Shown: positions 51,897 to 61,409, counted from the first letter of the stretch. The stretch: 64,000 nt of DNA from CAVQZC01 sp963718315 (GCA_963718315.1 CAVQZC010000007.1:372001-436000); one strand, 5' to 3'. Made by a program: numbers and translations. The notes: generated from the sequence alone by a model not told the origin.

Positions 51897-52093
51897 TATA
51901 CTGCCGCCCTGGCAAAGCAGAGGCATCCGGCTTCTCACCCGGCAGGACACGTTCCGGTCGGGTTCAACCGAGGTAGTGATTTCGGTCCGCATCCAGATCA
52001 GGATGCGGGAGACGGGTGCCCGCGCGGCGCCCGTTTTTGTGTTCGAAGGAGGGAGCTTACGAGCTTGAGGATGATCGTGACTGGGCACTCGGT
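51897..52093 (+). promoter_or_regulatory. infC leader region
   Basis: A TATACT -10-like box (51897-51902) is followed by about 190 bases with an 8-bp hairpin CCGCATCC-AGATCA-GGATGCGG (51987-52008), an intrinsic terminator hairpin (52012-52038) and a Shine-Dalgarno GAAGGAGGGAG (52045-52055). The layout suits attenuation control of the IF3-L35-L20 operon, as occurs through L20 or IF3 in other bacteria; the mechanism here is inferred. Confidence 0.55.
52012..52038 (+). terminator. Intrinsic terminator/attenuator in the infC leader
   Basis: ACGGGTGCC (52012-52020), loop CGCGC, GGCGCCCGT (52026-52034), then a five-T run. Nine pairs with one G-U. It lies upstream of infC, so it must be conditional or regulate read-through. 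Confidence 0.7.
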
Positions 52094-52097
52094 TTGA
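52071..52097 (+). CDS. Possible leader peptide MIVTGHSV before infC
   Basis: Eight-codon ORF from ATG 52071 (or TTG 52065, which is 10 bases from the strong Shine-Dalgarno). Its stop overlaps TTG 52094, the first plausible infC start (TTGA). It may couple ribosome arrival to infC initiation. A one-base error in this region is the alternative. Confidence 0.3.
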   Translation: MIVTGHSV

Positions 52098-52801
52098 GGC
52101 CCCGACGGCGTATTGACCAGCGGCCGCAAGAGCCGCAGACCCGGATCAACGACGCGATCCGCGTCCCGCAGGTGCGACTGATCGACAACGATGGGACGCA
52201 GATCGGGGTGAAGTCAACCGACGAGGCGCTGAAGTACGCCTGGGACAAGAACCTCGACCTGGTCGAGGTTGCTCCCGAGGCGAGGCCGCCTGTCTGCCGG
52301 GTGATGGACTACTCGAAGTACCGCTACGAGCAGGAGCAGAAGGCAAAGCTCGCGCGGAAGCATCAGTCGACCATCACGATCAAGGAAATCAAGCTCCGAC
52401 CCAAGATCGACCCCCACGACTACGCGACCAAGAAGGGCCATGTCGTCCGGTTCCTCAAGAACCGCGACAAGGTCAAGGTCACGATCATGTTCCGCGGCCG
52501 GGAGATGACACACCCGGAGCGGGGCAGGGTGCTGCTTCTGAAGCTGGCCGACGAGGTGCAGGATCTCGGGATCATCGAGTCGCAGCCCCTCCAGGACGGG
52601 CGCAACATGGTGATGATGCTCGCTCCGCACAAGAATCCCGTGGTCGAACGGCCGGAGGATGATTCGGAGAAGGCCGATCAGCAGGTCGTCGAGCAGCCCG
52701 AAGCAGAGCAGCCGGAAGCTGTGCAGCAGGAGCCAGAGCAGGAACCGGAGAAGCAGGAAGAGTCAGCGCCGGCACTGGCCGAGGCGCAAGAGACGGAGTA
52801 G
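52094..52801 (+). CDS. infC: Translation initiation factor IF-3
   Basis: About 235 aa from TTG 52094. RINDAIRVPQVRLIDNDGTQ, VKSTDEALKYAWDKNLDLVE and IKEIKLRPKIDPHDYATKK are textbook IF-3 N and C domains. An acidic Glu/Gln-rich tail of about 50 residues follows. The start is uncertain: the in-frame GTG at 52016 lies in the terminator hairpin, and an ATT at 52111 recalls the AUU start of enteric infC. The factor binds 30S subunits and checks start codons. rpmI and rplT follow. Confidence 0.9.
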   Translation: MRPRRRIDQRPQEPQTRINDAIRVPQVRLIDNDGTQIGVKSTDEALKYAWDKNLDLVEVAPEARPPVCRVMDYSKYRYEQEQKAKLARKHQSTITIKEIKLRPKIDPHDYATKKGHVVRFLKNRDKVKVTIMFRGREMTHPERGRVLLLKLADEVQDLGIIESQPLQDGRNMVMMLAPHKNPVVERPEDDSEKADQQVVEQPEAEQPEAVQQEPEQEPEKQEESAPALAEAQETE

Positions 52802-52815
52802 TAGGAGACATCCCG

Positions 52816-53013
52816 ATGCCGAAGATGAAGACATCCTCCGCCGCCAAGAAGCGGCTCAGACTGAGTGCCGGCGGCAAGGTGCTGCGGCGCCGCGCCTTCA
52901 AGTCGCACCTGCTCGAGCACAAGAGCGCCAAGCGGCGCCGTGCGAAGCGCAAGGACACCGGTCTGGCGCCGGCGGACAACCGCGAGGCGCTGCGCCTCCT
53001 CGGGAAGCGATAG
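52816..53013 (+). CDS. rpmI: 50S ribosomal protein L35
   Basis: 65 aa. MPKMKTSSAAKKRLRLSAGG and the basic middle SHLLEHKSAKRRRAKR are diagnostic. It follows infC by 14 bases and precedes rplT by 12, the conserved IF3-L35-L20 operon. It is an rRNA-binding protein of the large subunit. Confidence 0.96.
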   Translation: MPKMKTSSAAKKRLRLSAGGKVLRRRAFKSHLLEHKSAKRRRAKRKDTGLAPADNREALRLLGKR

Positions 53014-53025
53014 GGAGGGCGACCG

Positions 53026-53397
53026 ATGGCTCGGGTAAAGCGGAGCGTTCACGCAAAGAAGAAGCGGCGCGAGGTGCTGGAGCAGGCCAAGGGCTACCGC
53101 GGCATCAAGAAGAACACGTATCGCAAGGCCAAGGAGCAGGTGATGAAGTCCCTCACCTACGCCTACCGCGATCGCCGGAACCGCAAGCGCGACTTCCGCC
53201 GCCTGTGGATCATCCGCATCAACGCCGCCGCGCGGCAGCACGACCTCTCCTACAACCAGCTGATCCACGGCCTGAAGCTGGCCGAGATCGACCTCGACCG
53301 CAAGGTGCTGGCGGACATCGCAGTCACCGATCCTGACGCGTTCGGCGCGCTCGCCGAAGCTGCCAAGTCGGCGCTCAGCGCCGCCAAGGCCGCCTGA
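53026..53397 (+). CDS. rplT: 50S ribosomal protein L20
   Basis: 123 aa. MARVKRSVHAKKKRREVLEQ, AKGYRGIKKNTYRKAKEQVM and RRNRKRDFRRLWIIRINAAA are L20 hallmarks. It binds 23S rRNA early in assembly and represses its own operon in several bacteria, which is relevant to the attenuator upstream of infC. Confidence 0.96.
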   Translation: MARVKRSVHAKKKRREVLEQAKGYRGIKKNTYRKAKEQVMKSLTYAYRDRRNRKRDFRRLWIIRINAAARQHDLSYNQLIHGLKLAEIDLDRKVLADIAVTDPDAFGALAEAAKSALSAAKAA

Positions 53398-53410
53398 CCC
53401 GGGCGTTCCA

Positions 53411-54172
53411 ATCGTCGAGCCGATCACCTCGCGCTCCAACGAGCGGCTGAAGGCTGCGCGTCGGCTGCAGGCCAAGAAGCACCGGCTGACGGCGGGGTTG
53501 TTCCTCGCCGAGGGTGAGGACATCGTGTCCGAGGCGCTGGGCGCCGGCATTTTGCCGGCCGAGTCGTTCATCGCCGCCGACCGCCCACCGGACGAGCTGC
53601 TGGTGGCCCGGCTCGCGCGAGGCGGCCCCGTCCACGTGGTCACCGACGCGCTGCTGGCCGATCTGGGGACGCTCGGGCACCCGGCGCGGGTGATCTCGGT
53701 ATTCCGGATCGAGGATCTCCCTCAGCGGGCGGCGGAGGCCGCGCTGGGCGTGCATCTGCACCGCGTGATCGACCCCGGCAACGTCGGCACCGTGGTGCGG
53801 GCCGCGGGTGCGCTGGGGCCGGCGTTCGTCTCACTGTCTCCGGGATGCTCCGACCCGCTGTCGGGGAAGGGCGTGCGCGCGTCGATGGGCGCGGTCTTCC
53901 GGGTGCCGATCGCGCTGTCGGCCGACCTCCCCGAGGGCGTGGAGCTGGTGGGGCTGGTACCGGACGGCGGCGAGCCGCTGTGGGCGTGCGACCTGGCCGC
54001 GCCGCTGGCGCTGGTGATCGGCGCCGAGCGCCTGGGGCTGCCCGCCGACGTGCTCGCCCGCTGCGACCGCGTCTGCACGGTGCCGCTGGCCAAGGACGCC
54101 GAGTCGCTCAACGCCGCTGCGGCCGCCGTGGTGGGCCTGTACGAGGCAGTCCGCCAGCGCTCGACGGGGTAA
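53411..54172 (+). CDS. SpoU/TrmH-type rRNA (ribose) methyltransferase; start unclear
   Basis: SPOUT knot motifs: HRVIDPGNVGTVVRAAGALG, LVIGAERLGLPADVL, TVPLAKDAESLNAAAAAVVG. The N-terminal substrate domain reads VEPITSRSNERLKAARRLQA in frame from 53414, just after L20, but there is no ATG, GTG or TTG before TTG 53498. The real start may be a rare codon (ATC 53411) or a base may be wrong. It methylates a ribose in RNA. It sits between rplT and pheS, a usual place for this gene. Confidence 0.85.
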   Translation: MVEPITSRSNERLKAARRLQAKKHRLTAGLFLAEGEDIVSEALGAGILPAESFIAADRPPDELLVARLARGGPVHVVTDALLADLGTLGHPARVISVFRIEDLPQRAAEAALGVHLHRVIDPGNVGTVVRAAGALGPAFVSLSPGCSDPLSGKGVRASMGAVFRVPIALSADLPEGVELVGLVPDGGEPLWACDLAAPLALVIGAERLGLPADVLARCDRVCTVPLAKDAESLNAAAAAVVGLYEAVRQRSTG

Positions 54173-54208
54173 CCCGCCCTCAATCTGAGCGCTCTACGGT
54201 GTCCGCAG

Positions 54209-55635
54209 ATGACGCCGGGCGCCCGCACGATCCGCCTTGCGATCCTGGCGGTCGCCGCGATGACGACGCTCGCGGGGTGCGGCTCGTCAACGACCGCGAA
54301 CACCAAGCTTGCGGGGAACCCTGAAGCCGGGATCCACAAGATCCGCCACGTGATCGTGATCGTGCAGGAGAACCGGTCGTTCGACTCCTACTTCGGCACG
54401 TATCCCGGCGCGGACGGGATCCCGATGAAGAATGGGGTTCCCACCGTGTGCTCGTACGACTACGAGATCCGGCAGTGCGTGTCCCCGTACTACGACCCCA
54501 GCGTCATCAACACCGGCGGCCCGCACAACGTCGTCAACTCGCGCCGCGACGTCGCCCACGGCAGGATGGACGGCTTCGTCCGCCAGGCGCTCGACGCCCG
54601 CACCCAGTCGTGCGGCCAGCACGTGCTCGACCCGTCCTGCACGATCGACGTCAGCCGCCCCGACGTCATGGGCTACCACGACTACCACCAGATCCCGAAC
54701 TACTGGGCGTACGCGCGCAACTTCGTGCTGGACGACCACTTCTTCGCATCGAACGACGGCTGGAGCGAGCCGATGCACGAGGCGATCGTGTCGGCCTGGT
54801 CGGCGAAGTGCACGTCGCCCTTCGATCCGATGAGCTGTGTCTCGTCGGCCGACCGCACCGGCGCACCCCACACGCCGGGCCAGCCCTGGTATCCCTGGAC
54901 CGACCTCACCTGGCTGCTCCACCGCTACGACGTCAGCTGGGCGTACTACATCTCCGCCGGGATGCAGCCCGACTGTGCGACCGGCGTGATGGGCTGCCAC
55001 TCTGATCCCGCAGAACGCCGCAACGCCGTCGATCTGGAACCCGCTGCCGCACTTCACCGACGTGCAGCAGGACCACCAGGTCAACCACGTCCAGGACTCG
55101 TCGTACTTCTTCAGGGCGGCGAAGGCGGGCAGGCTGCCGGCGGTGTCGTGGGTGATCCCCAACTACGCCGAGAGCGAGCACCCGCCGGCCTCGATCACCG
55201 CGCGGACAGGACTGGGTGACGCGCGTGATCAACGCGGTCATGCGCAGCAAGGACTGGAAGTCGAGTGCGATCTTCCTGACCTGGGACGACTGGGGCGGGT
55301 TCTACGACCACGTGGTGCCGCCGCACGTTGACTCGCTGGGCTACGGGATCCGGGTGCCGTCGCTGATCATCAGCCCGTACGCCCGGCGGGGGTACATCGA
55401 CCACCAGATCCTCAGCCCCGACGCCTACCTGAAGTTCATCGAGGACGACTTTCTGGGCGGTCAGCGGCTCGATCCGCGAACTGACGGCCGCCCCGACTCG
55501 CGGCCCGACGTGCGTGAGAACGAGCCGATCCTCGGCAACATCGCCTACGACTTCGACTTCCGCCGCGCGCCGCGGCCGCCGATGGTGCTCAGCCCGGACC
55601 CACGCGCCGCGACGCAATCCAGACAGAGTCGCTAG
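54209..55635 (+). CDS. Phosphoesterase-family lipoprotein, two frame breaks
   Basis: Lipobox ends at Cys24 (TTLAGC). Metal-binding start HKIRHVIVIVQENRSFDSYF; NFVLDDHFFASNDGWSEPMH; then, after shifts near 55005 and 55203, SSAIFLTWDDWGGFYDHVVP and RVPSLIISPYARRGYIDHQI. Same family as 8898-10286 (PF04185: phospholipase C or acid phosphatase). The span is 3n+2, fitting two inserted bases. TACGGT (54195-54200) ends 8 bases before the ATG. The last 47 bases overlap the convergent methyltransferase gene. Confidence 0.78.
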
Positions 55636-56300
55636 ACCCGGGGCGGAGGCGCCTGCGGTCGAACCAGCCGTAGGACTCGATCGCGTCGAAGCCGGCGGCG
55701 CGAAGCAGGCGCCGCCAGTCGGGTGGGTCGACCCACCAGAGCTCCATCGCCGCGTCGGTGCCGCCCGAGCGGACGGTCAGCGTCAGGGCACGCTCCTCCG
55801 GCCGCCAGTCGGCCCGCTCGTGGATGCCCGGCTCCCGCTCCAGCCAGCGATCGTGCGTCTCGGCGATGTCGCGATGGTCGGGATGGAAGACGTCGAAGGC
55901 AAGTCGGCCGCCGGGCTCGAGCCGCTCACCGACAGCGGTGAGCACCTGACGGCGCTCGTCGTCGTCACGTAGGTGGAGCAGCGCCCGAAACGGAATCGTC
56001 ACCAGCGGGAACGTGCCCAGTTCGGGCAGGGCCCGCATATCCGCCTCGTGTACCTCGATCGGCAGCTCGAGCGCCTCCGCCCGCTGCCGGGTCAGCTCCA
56101 GCATGGTGGGTGAGGTGTCGATTCCGACAACGCGGACGCCGGCCAGTGCGGTCGGCACGGCGATCGCGCCCCGATCCGACCCCGATCTCCAGCACCGGGC
56201 CGCCCGACTCGACAGCGAGCTGCACGTAGAAGCCCACGTCCTCGGTGACCGACCGGCACCACGCGTCGTAGAGCGGCCCAAGCTCGTCGTAGGCTGACAT
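55589..56300 (-). CDS. SAM-dependent methyltransferase, one frame break
   Basis: The N-terminal frame has MSAYDELGPLYDAWCRSVTE and SAM motif I PVLEIGVGSGR; the frame changes at about 56178, where one extra G in CGCGATCG restores VVGIDTSPTMLELTRQRAE (acidic loop), PLVTIPFRALLHLRDDDE and LEPGGRLAFDVFHPDHRDI when removed. The span is 3n+1. This is a class I methyltransferase of the ubiE-like or DUF-type group; the substrate is unknown. It is divergent from pheS with 23 bases between starts. Confidence 0.78.
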
Positions 56301-56323
56301 GCCGCCAGTACACTAGGCCGCCC

Positions 56324-57346
56324 ATGGATACCGAAGCCCTGACCCGTGGCGGCCTCGACCGCATCGCCGGTGCGGACAACACGGATGCACTCGAACAGGC
56401 GCGCGTCGAACTGCTCGGCCGCCGCGCCGAGCTGACGGTGGCGCTGCACGGCCTCCGCGATCTCCCGCCCGACCAGCGGGCGGAGCAGGGCAAGGTGCTG
56501 AACATCGCCAAGCGGACGCTGGAGACGGCCCTGGCCGAGCGCCAGACGGCGCTCGAGCGCCTCGACTGGGAGCGGACGCTGGAACAGTCCAGCCTCGACG
56601 TCACGCTCCCGGGGAGGCCGTATCCGCGGGGCTCGTCGCACATCCTTCAGGAGATGACGCGGGAGATCCTCGACGTCTTCGTCGGCATGGGCTACCGGGT
56701 ATTCGACGGGCCCGAGATCGAGACCGTCTACTACAACTTCGACGCCCTCAACGTCAAGCACAGCCACCCGACCCGGCAGGAGACGGACACCTTCTTCGTC
56801 ACCGACAGCCTGATGCTGCGGCCCCAGACGACGCCGGTGCAGGTGCGGGCAATGGAGTCGCAGCCGCCGCCGATCTACGGGGCCGTGACCGGCCGCGTCT
56901 ACCGGCGCGATACACCGGATGCGACGCACAGCCCGATGTTCACGCAGATCGACGGGTTTGCGGTCGATCGCGGCCTGACGCTGGCCAACCTCAAGGGGAC
57001 GATGCTGACGTTCGCACGCGCCATCTTCGGCGAGGAGCGCGAGGTGCGCCTGCGCCCGCACTTCTTCCCGTTCACCGAGCCCTCGCTGGAGACCGACGTC
57101 TCGTGCTTTGCCTGTGCGCGCGACGGCTCGCCCTGCAAGCTCTGCAAGGGCACCGGCTGGATCGAGATCCTGGGGGCCGGGATGATCGACCCGACCGTCT
57201 TCGCCCGGGTCGGGTACGACCCCGAGGAGCTCAGCGGCTTCGCTTTCGGGATCGGGCTGGAGCGGGTGGCGACGCTGCGCCACGCGATTCCCGACCTGCG
57301 CCTGCTGTTCGACAACGACCTGCGCCTGCTGGAGCAGTTCTCATGA
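56324..57346 (+). CDS. pheS: Phenylalanyl-tRNA synthetase alpha subunit
   Basis: 340 aa. An N-terminal coiled coil (residues 1-90) is followed by the class II core: FDALNVKHSHPTRQETDTFF, VYRRDTPDATHSPMFTQIDG and FGIGLERVATLRHAIPDLRL. The cysteine-rich loop ETDVSCFACARDGSPCKLCK is more elaborate than the usual pair and could bind zinc. TACACT (56309-56314) ends 9 bases before the ATG. The stop overlaps pheT (ATGA). Confidence 0.96.
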   Translation: MDTEALTRGGLDRIAGADNTDALEQARVELLGRRAELTVALHGLRDLPPDQRAEQGKVLNIAKRTLETALAERQTALERLDWERTLEQSSLDVTLPGRPYPRGSSHILQEMTREILDVFVGMGYRVFDGPEIETVYYNFDALNVKHSHPTRQETDTFFVTDSLMLRPQTTPVQVRAMESQPPPIYGAVTGRVYRRDTPDATHSPMFTQIDGFAVDRGLTLANLKGTMLTFARAIFGEEREVRLRPHFFPFTEPSLETDVSCFACARDGSPCKLCKGTGWIEILGAGMIDPTVFARVGYDPEELSGFAFGIGLERVATLRHAIPDLRLLFDNDLRLLEQFS

Positions 57347-59703
57347 AGGTGCCCGTCTCGTGGCTGCGCGACTACGTCACGTTCTCCCAGTCGGTCGAGG
57401 AGGTGGCCGACCGCCTCAACATGACCGGGACGGCGCTCGAAGGCCTGCACACGCTGGGAATCTCGCCCGACGGCCTGGACAGCTACCGCATCGGCAAGGT
57501 GCTGACCCGCGAGCAGCATCCCAACGCCGACCGGCTGTCGCTGTGCACGGTCGACGTGGGGGAGGGCGAGCCACGCCAGATCGTGTGCGGCGCCAGCAAC
57601 TTCGAGGCCGGGGCGACGGTGGCCGTGGTCCTGCCCGGCGGCACGCTTCCCGACGGGACGGTGCTGCGCAAGGCCAAGCTGCGGGGCTCGGAGTCAGACG
57701 GGATGATGCTCTCGGAGCGTGAGCTCGGACTCTCCGACGAGCACGAGGGGATCATGGTGCTCGGCGATTCGCTGCCGGTGGGCGCCCCGCTGTCTGACTA
57801 CGTGCCGATCTCCGATCAGGTGATCGACCTGGAGATCACCTCGAACCGCCCGGACTGCCTCTGCGTGTACGGCGTCGCCCGCGAGGTGTCGGCGGTCTTC
57901 GACCTGGATCTCGCGCCCTGGCCGGGCATCGAGCCGGAGCCGACGGGAGAGGGGACGGTCGACGATTACGTCAGCGTCCGGGTCGACGAGCCCGAGCTCT
58001 GCCCGCGCTGGTCGGGGCGGGTCTTCACCGACGTCAAGGTGGGGCCGTCGCCGCCGTGGCTGAAGGCGCGCCTGGTCGCCGCCGGGATGCGGTCGATCAG
58101 CAACGTCGTGGACATCACCAACTACGTCATGCTGGCCGTGGGCGAGCCGACGCACGCGTTTGACCTCGACCGGGTGGCAGGCCGCCAGATCGTCGTTCGC
58201 CGGGCGACCGAGGAGGAGCCGATCGTCACGCTCGACGGCCAGGCCCGGATCCTCGACACCGAGACGCTGGTGATCGCCGACGCCGAAAAGCCCTCGGCGA
58301 TCGGCGGCCTGATGGGGTCGGAGTGGAGCGAGGTGCACGATGGCACCACCACCGTGCTGATGGAGTGCGCGAATTTCGACGCTCTGAGCTGCTACCGCTC
58401 GTCGGTCCGACTGGGGCTCCGCACCGAGGGTTCGACACGCTGGGAGAAGGGGCTCGATCCGCATCTGCCGCCGCGGGCGCTGGCCCTGGTGTCGCAGCTG
58501 ATGGTCGAGCTGTGCGGCGCGCGGCTGGTGCCGGGCACGGTCGACGTGCACGGCGAGCTGCCCGAGCCGCCGGTGGCTCCGCTGCGGCCGGAGCGGTTGA
58601 AGCGCATGATCGGGATCGACTACGCGCCCGAGGAGGTGACGCGGATCCTGACCCGGCTCGGGTACACGGCCGAGAATGGCGGCTGGCGGGTGCCCACCTG
58701 GCGGGCCGGAGATGCCGTCCGCGAGATCGACCTGGTCGAGGAGGTGGCGCGGGTCGCCGGCTTCGAGCGCGTTCCCGCCATTCTGCCCGGTCACCAGGAC
58801 GTGTCCGGCCGGCTCGATCGCCAGGAGCGGCTGCGCCGGCGAGTGGTGCAGGCCCTGCTCGGCGCCGGCCTCAGCGAGGCGGTGACGGTCACCTTCAGCG
58901 ATCCCGCGCTGCTCGACACGCTGCGGCTGCCCCCCGACGACCCCCGCCGCGATGCGATCCGGATCCGCAATCCGCTCGGCGCCGACCAGGCGCTGATGCG
59001 GACGCTCGTCTTCCCGCGGGTGCTCGACTCGGCGGCGCACAACCTGGCCCACGGGCGGCCTGGCGTCGGCCTGTTCGAGATCGGCAACACCTATCGGCCG
59101 TCGGACGGCGAGGTGCCTGACCAGCCCCTGCACCTGGCGGCCGTGCTGGTGGGCGACGGCGCTGGGTTCTTCGAGCTGAAGGGCCGGCTGGAGACCGTCT
59201 ACCGCGCGCTGGGGGTCGAACTCGCTGTCGAGGCGACGTCGCAGCCGTTCCTGCATCCCGGCCGCGCTGCGCTGGTGGAGCGGGAGGGCTTCATCGGCGA
59301 GCTCGATCCGATGGTTGCCCGCGATCTCGGGCTCGACGCACCCGCCACCGTGCTCGAGCTGCCCCTGGAGCCCTTGTTCGACCGGGTGGTGGACGTGCCC
59401 GTCTACCGCGACGTGGTCAGCTTCCCGCCGGTGCGCCAGGACATCGCGGTGGTCGTCGAGCGCAACGTCCCCGCAGGAGACCTGGTTGCCGAGGTCCGCC
59501 GAGCTGGCGGCGAGCTGCTGGGCGACGTCCAGGTGTTCGACGTCTACGAGGGACAGCAGCTGGGCGAGAACCGAAAGAGCGTCGCGCTGCATCTGGTCTT
59601 CCAGGCGTCAGACCGGACGCTCACCAACGCTGAGGCCGATGCCCAGCGCGACTCCATCGTCAAGGCGCTGACCGCGCGCTTCGGCGCCCAGCTGCGCAGC
59701 TGA
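57343..59703 (+). CDS. pheT: Phenylalanyl-tRNA synthetase beta subunit
   Basis: 786 aa, intact. tRNA-binding domain (HPNADRLSLCTVDVGEGEPR, VCGASNFEAG), B3/B4 editing domain, B5 domain (VTRILTRLGY), catalytic-like core and ferredoxin-fold anticodon domain (VVSFPPVRQDIAVVVERNVP). It completes the alpha2-beta2 enzyme with pheS and edits Tyr-tRNA(Phe). ATG overlaps the pheS stop. Confidence 0.96.
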   Translation: MKVPVSWLRDYVTFSQSVEEVADRLNMTGTALEGLHTLGISPDGLDSYRIGKVLTREQHPNADRLSLCTVDVGEGEPRQIVCGASNFEAGATVAVVLPGGTLPDGTVLRKAKLRGSESDGMMLSERELGLSDEHEGIMVLGDSLPVGAPLSDYVPISDQVIDLEITSNRPDCLCVYGVAREVSAVFDLDLAPWPGIEPEPTGEGTVDDYVSVRVDEPELCPRWSGRVFTDVKVGPSPPWLKARLVAAGMRSISNVVDITNYVMLAVGEPTHAFDLDRVAGRQIVVRRATEEEPIVTLDGQARILDTETLVIADAEKPSAIGGLMGSEWSEVHDGTTTVLMECANFDALSCYRSSVRLGLRTEGSTRWEKGLDPHLPPRALALVSQLMVELCGARLVPGTVDVHGELPEPPVAPLRPERLKRMIGIDYAPEEVTRILTRLGYTAENGGWRVPTWRAGDAVREIDLVEEVARVAGFERVPAILPGHQDVSGRLDRQERLRRRVVQALLGAGLSEAVTVTFSDPALLDTLRLPPDDPRRDAIRIRNPLGADQALMRTLVFPRVLDSAAHNLAHGRPGVGLFEIGNTYRPSDGEVPDQPLHLAAVLVGDGAGFFELKGRLETVYRALGVELAVEATSQPFLHPGRAALVEREGFIGELDPMVARDLGLDAPATVLELPLEPLFDRVVDVPVYRDVVSFPPVRQDIAVVVERNVPAGDLVAEVRRAGGELLGDVQVFDVYEGQQLGENRKSVALHLVFQASDRTLTNAEADAQRDSIVKALTARFGAQLRS

Positions 59704-59724
59704 GGGATAGGAGGGTGATTCGAC

Positions 59725-60051
59725 CTAGGTCGTGCCCTGTGTGCTGACGGGGCGCACGTCCGACACCGCGGAGAGCCGCTGCAAGGTGCCCTGCACGCCC
59801 AGCGAGTCGAGCGTGCCCAGCCGTTTGCGGCAGAGCCCGGCGGCGGCGCCGTAGCCGAACGTGTGCGCCGCGCGGAAGCGGAACACGCCGCTGCGCCAGT
59901 CCCGCTCGTGCCACGGGTTGAGCGGCGAGAGCACCAGCCCGGCCTCCTCGGATTGCGCCGCGTCGCGCAGCTCGAGCTCCAGCGTGACCGACGACCAGTC
60001 GCTGGGAACGGAGCCCATGATCGAGTCCCACTGCTCGGTCAGCGTCGCCAT
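59725..60051 (-). CDS. Small conserved-looking protein of unknown function
   Basis: 108 aa from ATG 60051; in-frame sequence upstream is a shadow of the aminopeptidase gene. Begins MATLTEQWDSIMGSVPSDWS and contains DLELRD-like and SPLNPWHERDWRSGVFRFRA blocks. It looks soluble, alpha/beta, with no signal. No family recognised. TAGGAT (60060-60065, reverse) ends 8 bases before the ATG, back to back with the aminopeptidase promoter. Confidence 0.6.
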   Translation of the reverse strand: MATLTEQWDSIMGSVPSDWSSVTLELELRDAAQSEEAGLVLSPLNPWHERDWRSGVFRFRAAHTFGYGAAAGLCRKRLGTLDSLGVQGTLQRLSAVSDVRPVSTQGTT

Positions 60052-60105
60052 CGCGGCGCATCCTACCCGGGGCAAGCGCAGGCGCGTCTCGCTAGAGTGA
60101 GCGCG

Positions 60106-61302
60106 ATGGACGAGGGCATGATCACCCGCCTGGCAGATCTGCTGGTCGGGGTAGGCGCAAACGTCCAGCCGCACCAGATCCTGTGCGTCAACGCCCAGGT
60201 CGGTCAGGAGGACATCGCCCGTGCAATCGCGGCGCGCGCCTATGAAGGCGGCGCCCGCGGGGTGGAGGTCGTCTACGACGACAAGCACGTGAAGCGGGCG
60301 CGGATCGAGCACGGGTCGGACGAGGCGATCGGCTTTGCGCCGTCGTGGCAGGTCGACCGGATCCGCGGCATGGGCGACCAGCACGTGGCGGTGATCGCGC
60401 TGGAGGGGCCGACCAGCCCCGACATCCTGGCCGGGCTCGACCCGGTGCGGGTCGCCAACGACCAGCTTCCGACGCGGCGCGAGTGGCTGAAGGTGGTCAA
60501 CGACCGCTCCGTCAACTGGACGATCGGCCCCTACCCGAACCCGGCCTGGGCCGGGCTGGTGTACCCCGACGAGGAGCCCCGGCAGGCGCTCGCGCACCTG
60601 TGGGAGGCGGTCGCGCACATGTGCCGGCTGGACGAGGACGACCCGGCCGCAGCCTGGCGCGAGCGCATGGCGACGCTGCACGGGGTCTCCGAGCGCCTCA
60701 CCGAGCGCACGTTCAGCGCGCTGCACTACGAGGGCCCGGGCACCGACTTCACGCTTGGCCTGCTTCCAGGCTCCAAGTGGCTCTCGGCCAGGTTCACCAC
60801 GGCGGAAGGGCTCGAGCACTGGCCCAACCTGCCCACGGAGGAGGTCTTCACGGCCCCCGACCCGGCTCGAGCCGACGGCGTCGTCCGCTCGACCAAGCCG
60901 CTGGAGCTCGACGGCACCATCATCCGCGACCTCGAGGTGCGGTTCGAGGGCGGCCGTGCGGTGGAGATCAACGCCAGCACCGGCGCCGAGGTGCTCCGCG
61001 GACGGACGTCGCTTGACGACGGGGGCGCGCGGCTGGGTGAGGTCGCGCTGGTCGACCGCGAGGGCCGCATCGGCCCGCTCGACACCGTGTTCTGGACGAC
61101 GCTGATCGACGAGAACGCCGCCAGCCACCTGGCGCTGGGGAATGCCTACGCCTTCTCGGTGGAGGACAGCGACCGCGAGAACATCAACTCCAGCACTATC
61201 CACATCGACTTCATGATCGGCTCCAACGACGTGGCCGTCACCGGCATCACCGGCAGCGGCGACCGCGTGCCCGTCCTCCGCGACGGCGCCTGGCAGATTT
61301 AG
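60106..61302 (+). CDS. M29-family aminopeptidase
   Basis: 398 aa. ADLLVGVGANVQPHQILCVN, ERTFSALHYEGPGTDFTLGL, VNLPTEEVFTAPD-like (PNLPTEEVFTAPDP), LIDENAASHLALGNAYAFSV and HIDFMIGSNDVAVTGI give the metal site of thermophilic AmpT/AmpS enzymes (two divalent metals). It removes N-terminal residues from peptides in the cytoplasm. TAGAGT (60093-60098) ends 7 bases before ATG 60106; GTG 60097 is an in-frame alternative. Confidence 0.92.
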   Translation: MDEGMITRLADLLVGVGANVQPHQILCVNAQVGQEDIARAIAARAYEGGARGVEVVYDDKHVKRARIEHGSDEAIGFAPSWQVDRIRGMGDQHVAVIALEGPTSPDILAGLDPVRVANDQLPTRREWLKVVNDRSVNWTIGPYPNPAWAGLVYPDEEPRQALAHLWEAVAHMCRLDEDDPAAAWRERMATLHGVSERLTERTFSALHYEGPGTDFTLGLLPGSKWLSARFTTAEGLEHWPNLPTEEVFTAPDPARADGVVRSTKPLELDGTIIRDLEVRFEGGRAVEINASTGAEVLRGRTSLDDGGARLGEVALVDREGRIGPLDTVFWTTLIDENAASHLALGNAYAFSVEDSDRENINSSTIHIDFMIGSNDVAVTGITGSGDRVPVLRDGAWQI

Positions 61303-61409
61303 AGCTCAAGCCCGAGCAGATCTCGCTTGCCACGGCAGTCGGATGGTCGAGCTCATTTGTCCCGCAGCTCAGTGCAGGCAGGGATCCGCTGGTTGGGCTC
61401 GCGCGGCGC

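Noticed and set aside
52016..52018. GTG 52016 as infC start
   Set aside because: It lies inside the terminator hairpin and upstream of the Shine-Dalgarno.
55589..57283. 564-codon minus-strand ORF
   Set aside because: Only its last part is the methyltransferase; the rest is antisense to pheS.
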